A DNA stretch of 31,862 nucleotides, taken from assembly GCA_963524305.1 (NCBI GenBank), contig CAURGH010000020.1:1-31862 (forward strand), written 5' to 3'. The notes under the pieces were generated by a model. That model was not told where the DNA came from. It did not search any database and saw only the letters and a list, made by a program, of their open reading frames with translations. Positions 9,411 to 16,564 of this stretch are shown here, piece by piece. Positions within the stretch are counted from its first letter, which is position 1, and the number at the start of each line of letters is the position of its first letter. The position numbers and the translations under genes were made by a program. This DNA is from JABCPH02 sp963524305. Lineage in GTDB: Bacteria > Fusobacteriota > Fusobacteriia > Fusobacteriales > Leptotrichiaceae.

Positions 9411-9469
9411 ATTATAAATCACCCTTTCTTTTTCCATTTGTTTTATTAATTTTTAACTTCTCAAATTTT

Positions 9470-9799
9470 CTAATATTTGTTAGCATCTTTTCTATTTATA
9501 TCAATTTCTTCTACAGTTCCATCTCTTTTTTCAATAATCCATTTTAGAATATCGCCTTCCTCTTTAGTCGTCATCGTACTTCCATTCCCACCAATATCTG
9601 CTCCGAGGAAAAATGAAATCGCCTGAACTGGACATTCCTTCACGCAGGAAACACATCCCCAGCAATCTTTTGGATACTGCATTACTGCCTTTTTGACCTT
9701 CATATCTTCAACTTTTTGCATCTCGATTAAAGTCCCTGGACACACTTGCGTACATTTCGTACACCCAATACATTTATACGGATCAATTACTATGCTCAT
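9470..9799 (-). CDS. aprB: Adenylylsulfate reductase beta-type ferredoxin subunit
   Basis: This 109-aa iron-sulfur protein carries two 4Fe-4S motifs: C10, C13, C16, C20 and C46, C49, C52, C56 (CIGCTKCTQVCP and CWGCVSCVKECP). It should pass electrons to the flavin of AprA for reduction of APS to sulfite and AMP. It is shorter than the roughly 150-aa AprB of sulfate-respiring bacteria and lacks most of the C-terminal tail that wraps around AprA there. Its start lies inside the end of aprA (17-base overlap), so the two are likely co-translated. Electrons may come from ferredoxin reduced by PFOR; that is inference. Confidence 0.88.
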   Translation of the reverse strand: MSIVIDPYKCIGCTKCTQVCPGTLIEMQKVEDMKVKKAVMQYPKDCWGCVSCVKECPVQAISFFLGADIGGNGSTMTTKEEGDILKWIIEKRDGTVEEIDINRKDANKY

Positions 9800-11543
9800 A
9801 CTTGTCCTCCTTCACAATTTCCCTCGTAAATATTTCCAATTCTCCATCAACCAATCTCGAATTTACATATTTAAAATAATTTTCATCGGTTTCAGGATAA
9901 TCTAAATTTTCATTAAATGAATGCCATCTAGTTTCTTTTCTAAAGAAAAGATGTCCAATCAACGATTTACAAACTGTCAATCGCTCCTTCAATTCATAAG
10001 CAAACATCAAATCATGCATATTATCTGCCGAAAGTTCATCAGAAAGCTCTATCAACTGATCAATTTTTTGTTTTGCCAGTTTCAGTTGTTTCTCGTTAAA
10101 TTGATAATTTGTCGATATTCCACCTGCATACTCATCCATAATTTTCTGCATTCCTTCTTCCATATCTTCAGTCGAAAATCTTTTTGTCTTCGTATTTCTA
10201 ATTTTTTCATATTGTCCAATAATTTGTTTTTTTTGATTATCCAAAAAGTTTTCCACATTTTCATCAAGTTTTCCACAATTTTTTTCATTATTCAATTTTG
10301 AAATTATGTCAAGTGCAGCAATTTCTCCCTCTGCCAATGCTCCTGTAACATATTTTTGTGGACAGCCTCCAGCTACATCACCTGCTGCATAAAGTCCGTT
10401 AATCGTTGTTTCTCTATTCGTATTTACCCAAAAGCCACTTGCAGTATGCCCTCCAACAATGTAAGGCTCTGTCCCTTCAATTTCTACATCTTGCTCATTT
10501 GGATTTTTTCCACTTTCAATCCATTTCAATGTCTGACTTGGTGCCATATTCAAATATGCTTTTAACAAACTATCGCTTTCATCTTCACTAATTCCACTTG
10601 TTTTCAAATAACAAGGCCCATTTCCAAGTTGATTTTCTCGCACAGTTCCATAAACACGCTCACTCGTCGTAAGCCCATATTTATCCTCATACACAAATCC
10701 TTTAGAATTTATCTGTTTTGCTCTAACTCCTTGAGCAATCGTCCCAACTGGTGCAATTGTATCCTTGCATCTCAAAGCAATAAATCTCATTTCAAAAGTT
10801 GTCATCTCAGCTCCTGCTAAAATTCCCATCGCATATCCTGCTCCAGTATTAAATGGCGGATACCACATTTTATGTCGTGAAAATCCAGGATTATTAGGCT
10901 TATAAAGCCCAGCAGCCCCTCCAGTCGAAATTATAACTTTTTTTGCCCTAATTACAAATACTTCCTCTTTTTTTATAGAAAATCCAATAGCTCCATAAAC
11001 TTTCCCATCTTTTACAAGCAAGTCTGTAATATTAAGCGTATTTAAAACTTTTACATTTTTAGTATTTTTTACTGCATTAGCAAGTATCGGCTTAAAATTT
11101 TCTCCATTTATTTTTATATTTCTATTTCCACGTGCGACATATTCTCCATTTTCATCTTTTAAAATTACAAGCCCCAGTTTTTCCACTTCAGCCGTAATTT
11201 CATTAAATCTATTCGCAGCAGTAATTAGCAAGTCATTCCGTACAATTCCATTCGCATCTTTTGTCGCATAATCCACATAATCTTGTGGCACACGCCCTTT
11301 TACATTGTAGGCATTTATCGCATTAATTCCAGCCGCAAGACATCCGCTTCTTTTAATATTCGCCTTTTCAGCCACAATCACTGACAAATCAGAATTTTTC
11401 CCAATTGTAATCGCTGCATAACAACCAGCAGTCCCTCCACCGATAATCAAAACATCAGTTTCAAGCTCCTTAATTTTCAATTTTTCTCTTTTTTGGCTCT
11501 CTTTTTCATTGCCATTATTCTTAACTTCCTTATTTTCTGCCAT
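9783..11543 (-). CDS. aprA: Adenylylsulfate reductase alpha-type flavoprotein
   Basis: This FAD protein of the fumarate reductase/AprA family is predicted to reduce APS directly to sulfite. The FAD-binding motif DVLIIGGGTAGCYAAI lies near residues 30-45. GGHTASGFWVN, GLYAAGDVAGGCPQKYVTGAL and the C-terminal helical region follow. The 586-aa length is near that of AprA proteins (about 600-660). The ATG at 11543 is chosen because GAGGTG lies just upstream; a longer frame would start at a GTG inside that ribosome site. It sits between cysA and aprB, in an operon with CysDN that supplies APS and a siroheme reductase that uses sulfite. A generic succinate dehydrogenase-like flavoprotein is the alternative, made unlikely by this context. 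Confidence 0.88.
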   Translation of the reverse strand: MAENKEVKNNGNEKESQKREKLKIKELETDVLIIGGGTAGCYAAITIGKNSDLSVIVAEKANIKRSGCLAAGINAINAYNVKGRVPQDYVDYATKDANGIVRNDLLITAANRFNEITAEVEKLGLVILKDENGEYVARGNRNIKINGENFKPILANAVKNTKNVKVLNTLNITDLLVKDGKVYGAIGFSIKKEEVFVIRAKKVIISTGGAAGLYKPNNPGFSRHKMWYPPFNTGAGYAMGILAGAEMTTFEMRFIALRCKDTIAPVGTIAQGVRAKQINSKGFVYEDKYGLTTSERVYGTVRENQLGNGPCYLKTSGISEDESDSLLKAYLNMAPSQTLKWIESGKNPNEQDVEIEGTEPYIVGGHTASGFWVNTNRETTINGLYAAGDVAGGCPQKYVTGALAEGEIAALDIISKLNNEKNCGKLDENVENFLDNQKKQIIGQYEKIRNTKTKRFSTEDMEEGMQKIMDEYAGGISTNYQFNEKQLKLAKQKIDQLIELSDELSADNMHDLMFAYELKERLTVCKSLIGHLFFRKETRWHSFNENLDYPETDENYFKYVNSRLVDGELEIFTREIVKEDKYEHSN

Positions 11544-11567
11544 AAAACACCTCACAATCTACAAAAC

Positions 11568-12632
11568 CTAAATAATAACATCATTTTGATTTTTAATATT
11601 CGCATTTTCCACAAGTTCCACTTTTTCATCTTCACCAAAAGCATATGCCCTATAAATATAAATATTCACTTTCTCATTTACAGAAACTGATTCTTCCTCA
11701 ATTTTACGGTTCCCTTTTATCAAAACTCCGTTTATTCTAACACCAATTTCAACCTCTTTTCCACGAAATAACGTATATTCCACAATTCCAGTTTCAACCG
11801 AAGCCGAATACCTAAAACTCTCATTTAATTTTATAACACTTACATTTTCTGGACGAATAATTGCCTTTTGTCCGTTTTCTAAATTTTCAAAACCTTTAAA
11901 TTTATTAATATTTTCCAACTCTGTCGGATTTCCCATAAATTTTGCTACAAACGCAGTCTTTGGATTGGTATAAATTTCTTTCGGCGTCCCAATTTGTTCG
12001 ATTCTTCCTCGATTTGTAACAATAATTTCATCTGCCACTTCAATTGCTTCTTCCTGATCATGAGTCACAAAAATGCTTGTAATTCCCACTTTATCAATCG
12101 TTTCCCGTAACCAGTTCCTAAGATCCTGCCTAACTTTCGCATCAATCGCCGCAAAAGGTTCATCGAGCAACAATATTTCAGGATTCGGAGCCAACGCCCT
12201 TGCAAAAGCCACTCTTTGTCGCTGTCCTCCCGAAAGTTGATTTGGATACCGTTTTCCAAGCCCTTTAATATTCACAAGTTCCATCAATTTCTCCACTCGC
12301 TCTTTAATGACCGATTTTTTCTCCTTCGCAATTTTCAACCCAAAAGCAATATTATCAAAAACCGTCATATAACGAAACAATGCATAATTTTGAAAAACGA
12401 AACCAATCCCTCTTTTACTAGGTGAAACATCATTCACGACTTTCCCATCAATCACAATTTCCCCAGAATCAGGTGTTTCTAATCCAGCAATCATTCGTAA
12501 AATCGTAGATTTCCCACTTCCTGAAGGTCCTAATAATGCCACTAATTTCCCTTTTTTTATTCCTAAATTGATGTCATTTGACGCTTTATAGTCGTTATAC
12601 ATTTTATTTATATTTTTTAATTCAACATACAT
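11568..12632 (-). CDS. cysA: Sulfate/thiosulfate import ATP-binding protein CysA
   Basis: This ABC ATPase powers the CysTW permease on the inner face of the membrane. Walker A GPSGSGKST is at 35-43, the signature LSGGQ at 133-137, Walker B LLLDEP at about 154-159, and the switch region FVTHDQEEA follows. The 354-aa product has a C-terminal TOBE-like regulatory part, as CysA proteins do. AGGAGAG lies five bases before the ATG. It is the second structural gene, 35 bases after sir and 24 bases before aprA. It is separated from its own permease and binding-protein genes by four enzyme genes, so transport and reduction are interleaved in one transcript. Confidence 0.93.
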   Translation of the reverse strand: MYVELKNINKMYNDYKASNDINLGIKKGKLVALLGPSGSGKSTILRMIAGLETPDSGEIVIDGKVVNDVSPSKRGIGFVFQNYALFRYMTVFDNIAFGLKIAKEKKSVIKERVEKLMELVNIKGLGKRYPNQLSGGQRQRVAFARALAPNPEILLLDEPFAAIDAKVRQDLRNWLRETIDKVGITSIFVTHDQEEAIEVADEIIVTNRGRIEQIGTPKEIYTNPKTAFVAKFMGNPTELENINKFKGFENLENGQKAIIRPENVSVIKLNESFRYSASVETGIVEYTLFRGKEVEIGVRINGVLIKGNRKIEEESVSVNEKVNIYIYRAYAFGEDEKVELVENANIKNQNDVII

Positions 12633-12667
12633 AGATTCTCTCCTATAGATTCTCTTGCTTTTTTATT

Positions 12668-14311
12668 TTACCAAGCCCTTTTTGCATCAGCATTACGAAA
12701 ATCATTAAAATCAATCGCTTCAAGCTCAAATTCCTTATATTTTTCAATCAACTCAATAAATCGATCTTCATTCACAAGTTGCTCAAATTCAATATTTTCT
12801 GCTTTTATAATATTCGCAATATCTTCAAGAAAATATGGTATTTTAGTAGCTTTTATTTCTCCAATAATTTCATTTAATTTTACTACCTTATCATCAAATT
12901 TACCTCTCGCAAAAATAGCAAAATACTCTCCATCTTTTTTACGTCTTCCACTAAATCCAAGTTTAGCAATTTGCGGAGTCGCACAAGAATTTGGACAGCC
13001 AGAAATTCTTATTTGTGGCAAATAATTTGCAAGCTCTCTTTTTTCTGGCTTTTCAAAATATTGAAGAATATAATCCAATATAGGTGGCGTATCCAAAATT
13101 CCTACATTACAAGTTGTACTTCCGATACACGAATACGAGTTAAAAAACTCATTTCCGCCATAATAATCGCTCATTAATTCCTTCAACTTGAATAAATCTT
13201 CTCTCTCAAGTCCTCTCACAAGCAATCTCTGATTACTTGTAATCTTTATATCTACTTCATATCCTAAATTTCTTATAAATTCAGCCAATTTAAGCCCATC
13301 TTCTTTATAAATATTCCCACGATTAGGTCTCAAATAATACCCAAATTTACCATTTTTCCCAGCAACAATATTTAAATCTTCAAACTTTTCAAGCTCTTTA
13401 ACTTCTCCTGCAAATAAATCTTTCTCTTTAGCCGCTTCATCAAGCAATTGTCTTGTATATTTTTTTAAGCTATCTCCTTTTTCAGCATAAAAATTTTCCA
13501 CATACTCATTACACAATTTTAAAAATTCTTCTTCACCTAATTTTAATAACACATATCTCAATCTAGCTCTAGCTCTTACTTTACGGTTCCCATGATCATT
13601 AAAAACATTTCTCGTAGCATGAATATAATACAAAAATTCATCTTCCTCAATAAATTCCCTTAAAATTATTGCATTTGACGATATTGGTCCTAATCCTCCA
13701 CCGACATACACTCTAAATCCTTTTTTTCCATCTTTAATTACGGCTTGAAATCCAATATCATTTATTTTTACATACAATGAATTTTCTTCTTTGTTAGAAA
13801 AAGCGATTTTGTATTTTCTTGGCAGATGCATAAAAGTTCTACCATTCAAAATATAGTCTGTCGTTATTCGGCTATGAGGTCCCACATCAAAAACTTCTTC
13901 CTCAAAACCAGTTGTTTCTGGCGTAATTACCGCCCTTGTAGAATCTCCACAAGTTGCTTTCGTAAAAAATCCCATTTTTGAAATCGCTTCTAAAACATTA
14001 GGCAAGTTTTCCCTTTCAATTCCATGTAACTGAAAATCTTGTCTTGTAGTTATATGAAGTCTTCCATCTCCATATTTTTCCACAACTCCCAATAAATATT
14101 CCAATTCATCTGGCGTAATTTTACTCTCATAATAACGAGGACGCATCATATATGTACCTTTCACTCTCCCCTCAGTATAAAGTGCAAACGACGTTCTTAT
14201 CGCATTCCACTCTTTTTCTTTCTCAGGATCAGTCAAAGCCGCTTTCGTCAGCTCAATAATTTCTTTTAGCTCCTTAATTTCTGCCTCTTTCACAAAATCT
14301 CTTTCTTTCAT
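12668..14311 (-). CDS. sir: Siroheme and 4Fe-4S assimilatory sulfite reductase (nitrite/sulfite reductase family)
   Basis: This 547-aa protein has the two ferredoxin-like halves of the nitrite/sulfite reductase family. Early blocks include RTSFALYTEGRVKGTYMMR and LHITTRQDFQLHGI. The siroheme/4Fe-4S ligands are CIGSTTC (C-x5-C) and CPNSC (C-x3-C). It should reduce sulfite to sulfide with ferredoxin-like electrons. Nitrite as substrate cannot be excluded from sequence, but the operon makes sulfite the clear choice. The start is the ATG at 14311 with GGAGGAGAG upstream. A frame extending to 14377 would run through the terminator hairpin and is rejected. As first structural gene it is directly downstream of the cysteine-rich leader and attenuator. 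I use sir as a descriptive symbol. Confidence 0.9.
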   Translation of the reverse strand: MKERDFVKEAEIKELKEIIELTKAALTDPEKEKEWNAIRTSFALYTEGRVKGTYMMRPRYYESKITPDELEYLLGVVEKYGDGRLHITTRQDFQLHGIERENLPNVLEAISKMGFFTKATCGDSTRAVITPETTGFEEEVFDVGPHSRITTDYILNGRTFMHLPRKYKIAFSNKEENSLYVKINDIGFQAVIKDGKKGFRVYVGGGLGPISSNAIILREFIEEDEFLYYIHATRNVFNDHGNRKVRARARLRYVLLKLGEEEFLKLCNEYVENFYAEKGDSLKKYTRQLLDEAAKEKDLFAGEVKELEKFEDLNIVAGKNGKFGYYLRPNRGNIYKEDGLKLAEFIRNLGYEVDIKITSNQRLLVRGLEREDLFKLKELMSDYYGGNEFFNSYSCIGSTTCNVGILDTPPILDYILQYFEKPEKRELANYLPQIRISGCPNSCATPQIAKLGFSGRRKKDGEYFAIFARGKFDDKVVKLNEIIGEIKATKIPYFLEDIANIIKAENIEFEQLVNEDRFIELIEKYKEFELEAIDFNDFRNADAKRAW

Positions 14312-14334
14312 TTTTCTCTCCTCCAAAAAATTTT

Positions 14335-14369
14335 TAAACAAAAAATCCGAACTTTTTACATTCGGATTT
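14335..14369 (-). terminator. Attenuator terminator in the sulfate operon leader
   Basis: A nine-base-pair stem, AAATCCGAA (14343-14351) with TTCGGATTT (14361-14369) and a nine-base loop, is followed on the minus strand by TTTTTTGTTT. It sits only about 32 bases before the sir start codon and before its ribosome site. A terminator between promoter and first gene implies conditional readthrough. Its promoter-proximal arm can pair instead with 14398-14404 (TCCGAAT on the plus strand), giving an antiterminator. Confidence 0.85.
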
Positions 14370-14396
14370 ATTATCAAATATTATGATTTTGTATGT

Positions 14397-14470
14397 CTCC
14401 GAATAGCCTTTTATTTTAATCAAAAACCGTCTACTCGAAGATTAAATAAAATTTCTAACTTCTTGTAGAC
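14397..14470 (-). promoter_or_regulatory. Alternative RNA structures controlling sulfate operon attenuation
   Basis: Minus-strand segments can pair in a chain. Segment 1 (14470-14459, GTCTACAAGAAG) pairs with segment 2 (14440-14429, CTTCGAGTAGAC). The CTTCGAGTAG part of segment 2 pairs with segment 3 (14406-14397, CTATTCGGAG), ten pairs including two G-U. Part of segment 3 (ATTCGGA) pairs with segment 4 (TCCGAAT, at 14366-14360), and segment 4 also forms the terminator with segment 5. Segment 1 overlaps the last codons of the leader peptide. A ribosome paused at the Cys codons would leave 1:2 and 3:4 to form (readthrough). A ribosome reaching the stop would cover segment 1, giving 2:3 and then the terminator. 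The pairings are visible; the mechanism is inferred. Confidence 0.75.
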
Positions 14471-14541
14471 CTCATCATACACATACAACAACACATGCTA
14501 TTTATTAACTTATTTTTTAACCTTTTCACTTTATTTCTCAT
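14455..14541 (-). CDS. Cysteine/methionine-rich leader peptide of the sulfate operon
   Basis: This 28-codon ORF starts at the ATG at 14541, with GGAG five bases upstream. It begins MRNKVKRLKNKLINS and ends SMCCCMCMMRSTRS. Codons 17, 18, 19 and 21 are all TGT (Cys) and codons 16, 20, 22 and 23 are ATG (Met). Such a cluster is very unlikely by chance in AT-rich DNA. It directly precedes an operon for cysteine sulfur supply and overlaps segment 1 of the attenuator structure, as trp- or his-type leader peptides do. It probably works in cis through ribosome position. It is short and basic with no recognised family. I could not find a convincing promoter upstream; weak -10-like TAAAAT lies near 14570. 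Confidence 0.8.
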   Translation of the reverse strand: MRNKVKRLKNKLINSMCCCMCMMRSTRS

Positions 14542-14730
14542 TTTCTCTCCATCCTTTTTATTTATATTTTACCCTAACAAACTTCTTTCATGTACAAATA
14601 TTAACATTTTTCAAAAAATATGTAAAATTCATTATTTTTATAACTTAATATATAACATATATTTTTTATCTGAAAATTCATTCATATAATAAATTATCAT
14701 ATTTTAAAAAACAAAGATAAAAAATTTAAT

Positions 14731-14759
14731 TTGATTATTTAAGAAATTTAGGATATAAT
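14731..14759 (+). promoter_or_regulatory. Sigma-70-type promoter of the DUF3298-type secreted protein gene
   Basis: TTGATT (14731-14736) and TATAAT (14754-14759) are separated by 17 bases, and the start codon follows about 40 bases downstream. The region 14542-14730 between this promoter and the divergent sulfate operon leader is AT-rich and must hold the leader promoter, which I cannot place with confidence. Confidence 0.75.
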
Positions 14760-14799
14760 ACATTGTAACTAAAAAATTTTATTTGAGGTGATTAATACA

Positions 14800-15453
14800 A
14801 TGAAAAAATTATTATTATTGTTAATGTCGTTAATGGTATTCAATCTTTCATTCTCGGCAAAAAAAACAACAGCAGATACTACTTTCACATTCCAAAACTT
14901 TATACCAAATTCTGCTGATGGTGTTCGTGTTATAGAAAAAACAACTACAACAGGAAATTATCCATATTTTATGGCATCAAATCCTGACATTACTAGTAAC
15001 ATGAATAAATCTGTGGAAAACTTTTTGAAAGAGTACAAAAGCAATAAAACAAAATCATACAGAATAAGCTATGAATTAACAGCAAACAACGCTTATTTTG
15101 CAAGTGCTTTGTTTAAAATTTTAGAAAAAGATTCAAAAGATGGTACTTCAAAAATTATTTATGATGGTATTTCATTCAATTTGAAAAATGGTAAACCTTT
15201 ACAATTAAGTGATTTATTCGTACCTAATTATGAAAGTGAATTAAACAGAGTTATAAATCAAAGATTTACTGAATTTGGACTTACACCAGTTACTGCAAAA
15301 GGTAAATTTGAAGGTGTTTCTAAAAAACATAATTTCTACATGGAAGACGAAGCTTTAGTTTTAATTTATAATCAAGGTGAAGCAACAGATTTTGCTGATG
15401 GACATTTATTTATTCCATTTGTTCTTAGAGATTTAGTAGGAATTATTAAATAA
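14800..15453 (+). CDS. Secreted DUF3298/DUF4163 (RsiV-like) domain protein
   Basis: The 217-aa product starts with a clear Sec signal peptide (MKKLLLLLMSLMVFNLSFSA, cleavage near A20). The rest resembles the DUF4163-DUF3298 arrangement seen in RsiV-like extracytoplasmic proteins. It has an N-terminal strand-rich part with a Y-x-I-S-Y-E-type segment (SYRISYELTANN), then GKPLQLSDLF, and a C-terminal YMEDEALVLIYNQGE-like block with FIPF near the end. RsiV-type proteins bind lysozyme, but here no anti-sigma or transmembrane part is present, so the function is open. The ATG at 14800 is preceded by GAGGTGAT. It is transcribed alone from its own promoter and ended by a strong terminator. Confidence 0.8.
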   Translation: MKKLLLLLMSLMVFNLSFSAKKTTADTTFTFQNFIPNSADGVRVIEKTTTTGNYPYFMASNPDITSNMNKSVENFLKEYKSNKTKSYRISYELTANNAYFASALFKILEKDSKDGTSKIIYDGISFNLKNGKPLQLSDLFVPNYESELNRVINQRFTEFGLTPVTAKGKFEGVSKKHNFYMEDEALVLIYNQGEATDFADGHLFIPFVLRDLVGIIK

Positions 15454-15469
15454 TTAATATTCTAAATTT

Positions 15470-15512
15470 AAAAAGAGATTTTCTCGAGAAATTTGAGATT
15501 ATCTCTTTTTTT
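15470..15512 (+). terminator. Terminator after the DUF3298-type protein gene
   Basis: AAAAAGAGAT (15470-15479) and ATCTCTTTTT (15501-15510) form a ten-pair stem, with T residues continuing after it on the plus strand. Confidence 0.8.
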
Positions 15513-15514
15513 CA

Positions 15515-15550
15515 TTAATAAAAACGAGATAGATTCTACCTCTACCTCGT
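15515..15550 (-). terminator. Terminator after the LD-carboxypeptidase gene
   Basis: ACGAGATAGA (15524-15533) and TCTACCTCGT (15541-15550) pair along ten bases (one G-U on the transcript) around a seven-base loop. On the minus strand TTTTTATT follows. It faces the neighbouring plus-strand terminator, so the two convergent genes are insulated separately. Confidence 0.8.
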
Positions 15551-15562
15551 ACCTTACTTTAT

Positions 15563-16543
15563 TTATTTTACTGACTGTTGAACAATCGCTTCATTTTTAT
15601 ACGTATCAATAGAAACATTTGCACCAATTGGTATCGTAATAAATGGTCTCACGTGTCCTGATTTCAATCCTTTTATAATTGGAACATTCAATTTACCAAA
15701 ATTATCATAAAATACTTCATCAATACTCATATCAGTCGGATCTGATTTTTTAGGATTCCTAAAATCTCCAATTATTATTCCTTTTAAATTTTTAAATTTC
15801 CCAGCTAATCTTAATTGTTGTAACATTCTGTCTACACGGTAACTGTCTTCATTTACTTCTTCTAAAAATAAAACTTTTCCATCAGTATCAATTTCATGAT
15901 CAGTTCCAAGTGTCGCAACTACCAATGAAAGATTTCCACCTGTAATTCTACCTGAACCTCGTCCTGGCTTCATAATCGAATAAGATTTATCGAAATCCAA
16001 CAAATTGTATGAACCTGTACTTGTAAACGATTTATTAAATGAATTTTCTGTTGTTTCTGGAATATCTTTTATATTGTCAGACATAGGCCCATGAAATGTC
16101 ACAAGTCCAGTTTTTTCATTTATCGCTAACAATAACGTCGTTATATCACTAAATCCTGATATAATTTTTGGATTTTTCTTAATCACATCATAATCCAATT
16201 TATCAATAATTCTTATAACTCCATATCCGCCTCTTATCGCAAAAATTGCATCAATATTCGGATTTGCAAACATATCATTTATATCTTTTGCCCGAACATA
16301 ATCAGTTCCACCGAATCCATACCAAGTAGAATCAAACGATTTTCCATAAACCACTTTAAATCCTCTCGATAACAAATAATCCACTTCCGCTTGAGCTGTA
16401 TCCCCTTTATAATTCGCTGGAGCAATAAGTCCTATCGTATCCCCAGGTTTCAACGCTTTTGGAATTATTATTTCTTGAGCAGCAGACAAATTCATTACAA
16501 ACAGTACATTTGCTAACAATAAAAATAATATTTTTTTTAACAT
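15563..16543 (-). CDS. ldcA: Secreted LD-carboxypeptidase (peptidase S66 family)
   Basis: The S66 family removes the terminal D-alanine from tetrapeptides of peptidoglycan. The catalytic triad appears as S132 in GFSDIT, E228 or E229 in FLEEVNE, and H297 in SGHVRPF. The substrate block RGGYGVIRIIDKLDY and RVDRMLQQLRLAG are typical. The 326-aa protein has a signal peptide (hydrophobic residues 5-20, then LSAAQ), so it should act in the periplasm, unlike cytoplasmic E. coli LdcA. It is 21 bases downstream of proS with AAGGAG before the ATG, so the two probably share a transcript. Related S66 members include microcin-immunity MccF; the operon gives no reason to prefer that. Confidence 0.88.
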   Translation of the reverse strand: MLKKILFLLLANVLFVMNLSAAQEIIIPKALKPGDTIGLIAPANYKGDTAQAEVDYLLSRGFKVVYGKSFDSTWYGFGGTDYVRAKDINDMFANPNIDAIFAIRGGYGVIRIIDKLDYDVIKKNPKIISGFSDITTLLLAINEKTGLVTFHGPMSDNIKDIPETTENSFNKSFTSTGSYNLLDFDKSYSIMKPGRGSGRITGGNLSLVVATLGTDHEIDTDGKVLFLEEVNEDSYRVDRMLQQLRLAGKFKNLKGIIIGDFRNPKKSDPTDMSIDEVFYDNFGKLNVPIIKGLKSGHVRPFITIPIGANVSIDTYKNEAIVQQSVK

Positions 16544-16564
16544 TCTTTTCTCCTTTTTTATAAA

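Noticed and set aside
9411..9437. Earlier cysD start at 9437
   Set aside because: No ribosome site precedes that ATG, while the ATG at 9410 has AAAGGGTGA at a good distance and matches the family N-terminus.
14312..14377. N-terminal extension of the sulfite reductase to an upstream start at 14377
   Set aside because: It would translate the terminator hairpin and the ribosome site itself. The ATG at 14311 has an excellent ribosome site and gives a family-like N-terminus.
14335..14541. T-box or SAM (S-box) riboswitch in front of sir
   Set aside because: I found neither the T-box GGTGG-type antiterminator motif nor an S-box core. The Cys-codon leader ORF with chained hairpins explains the region better.
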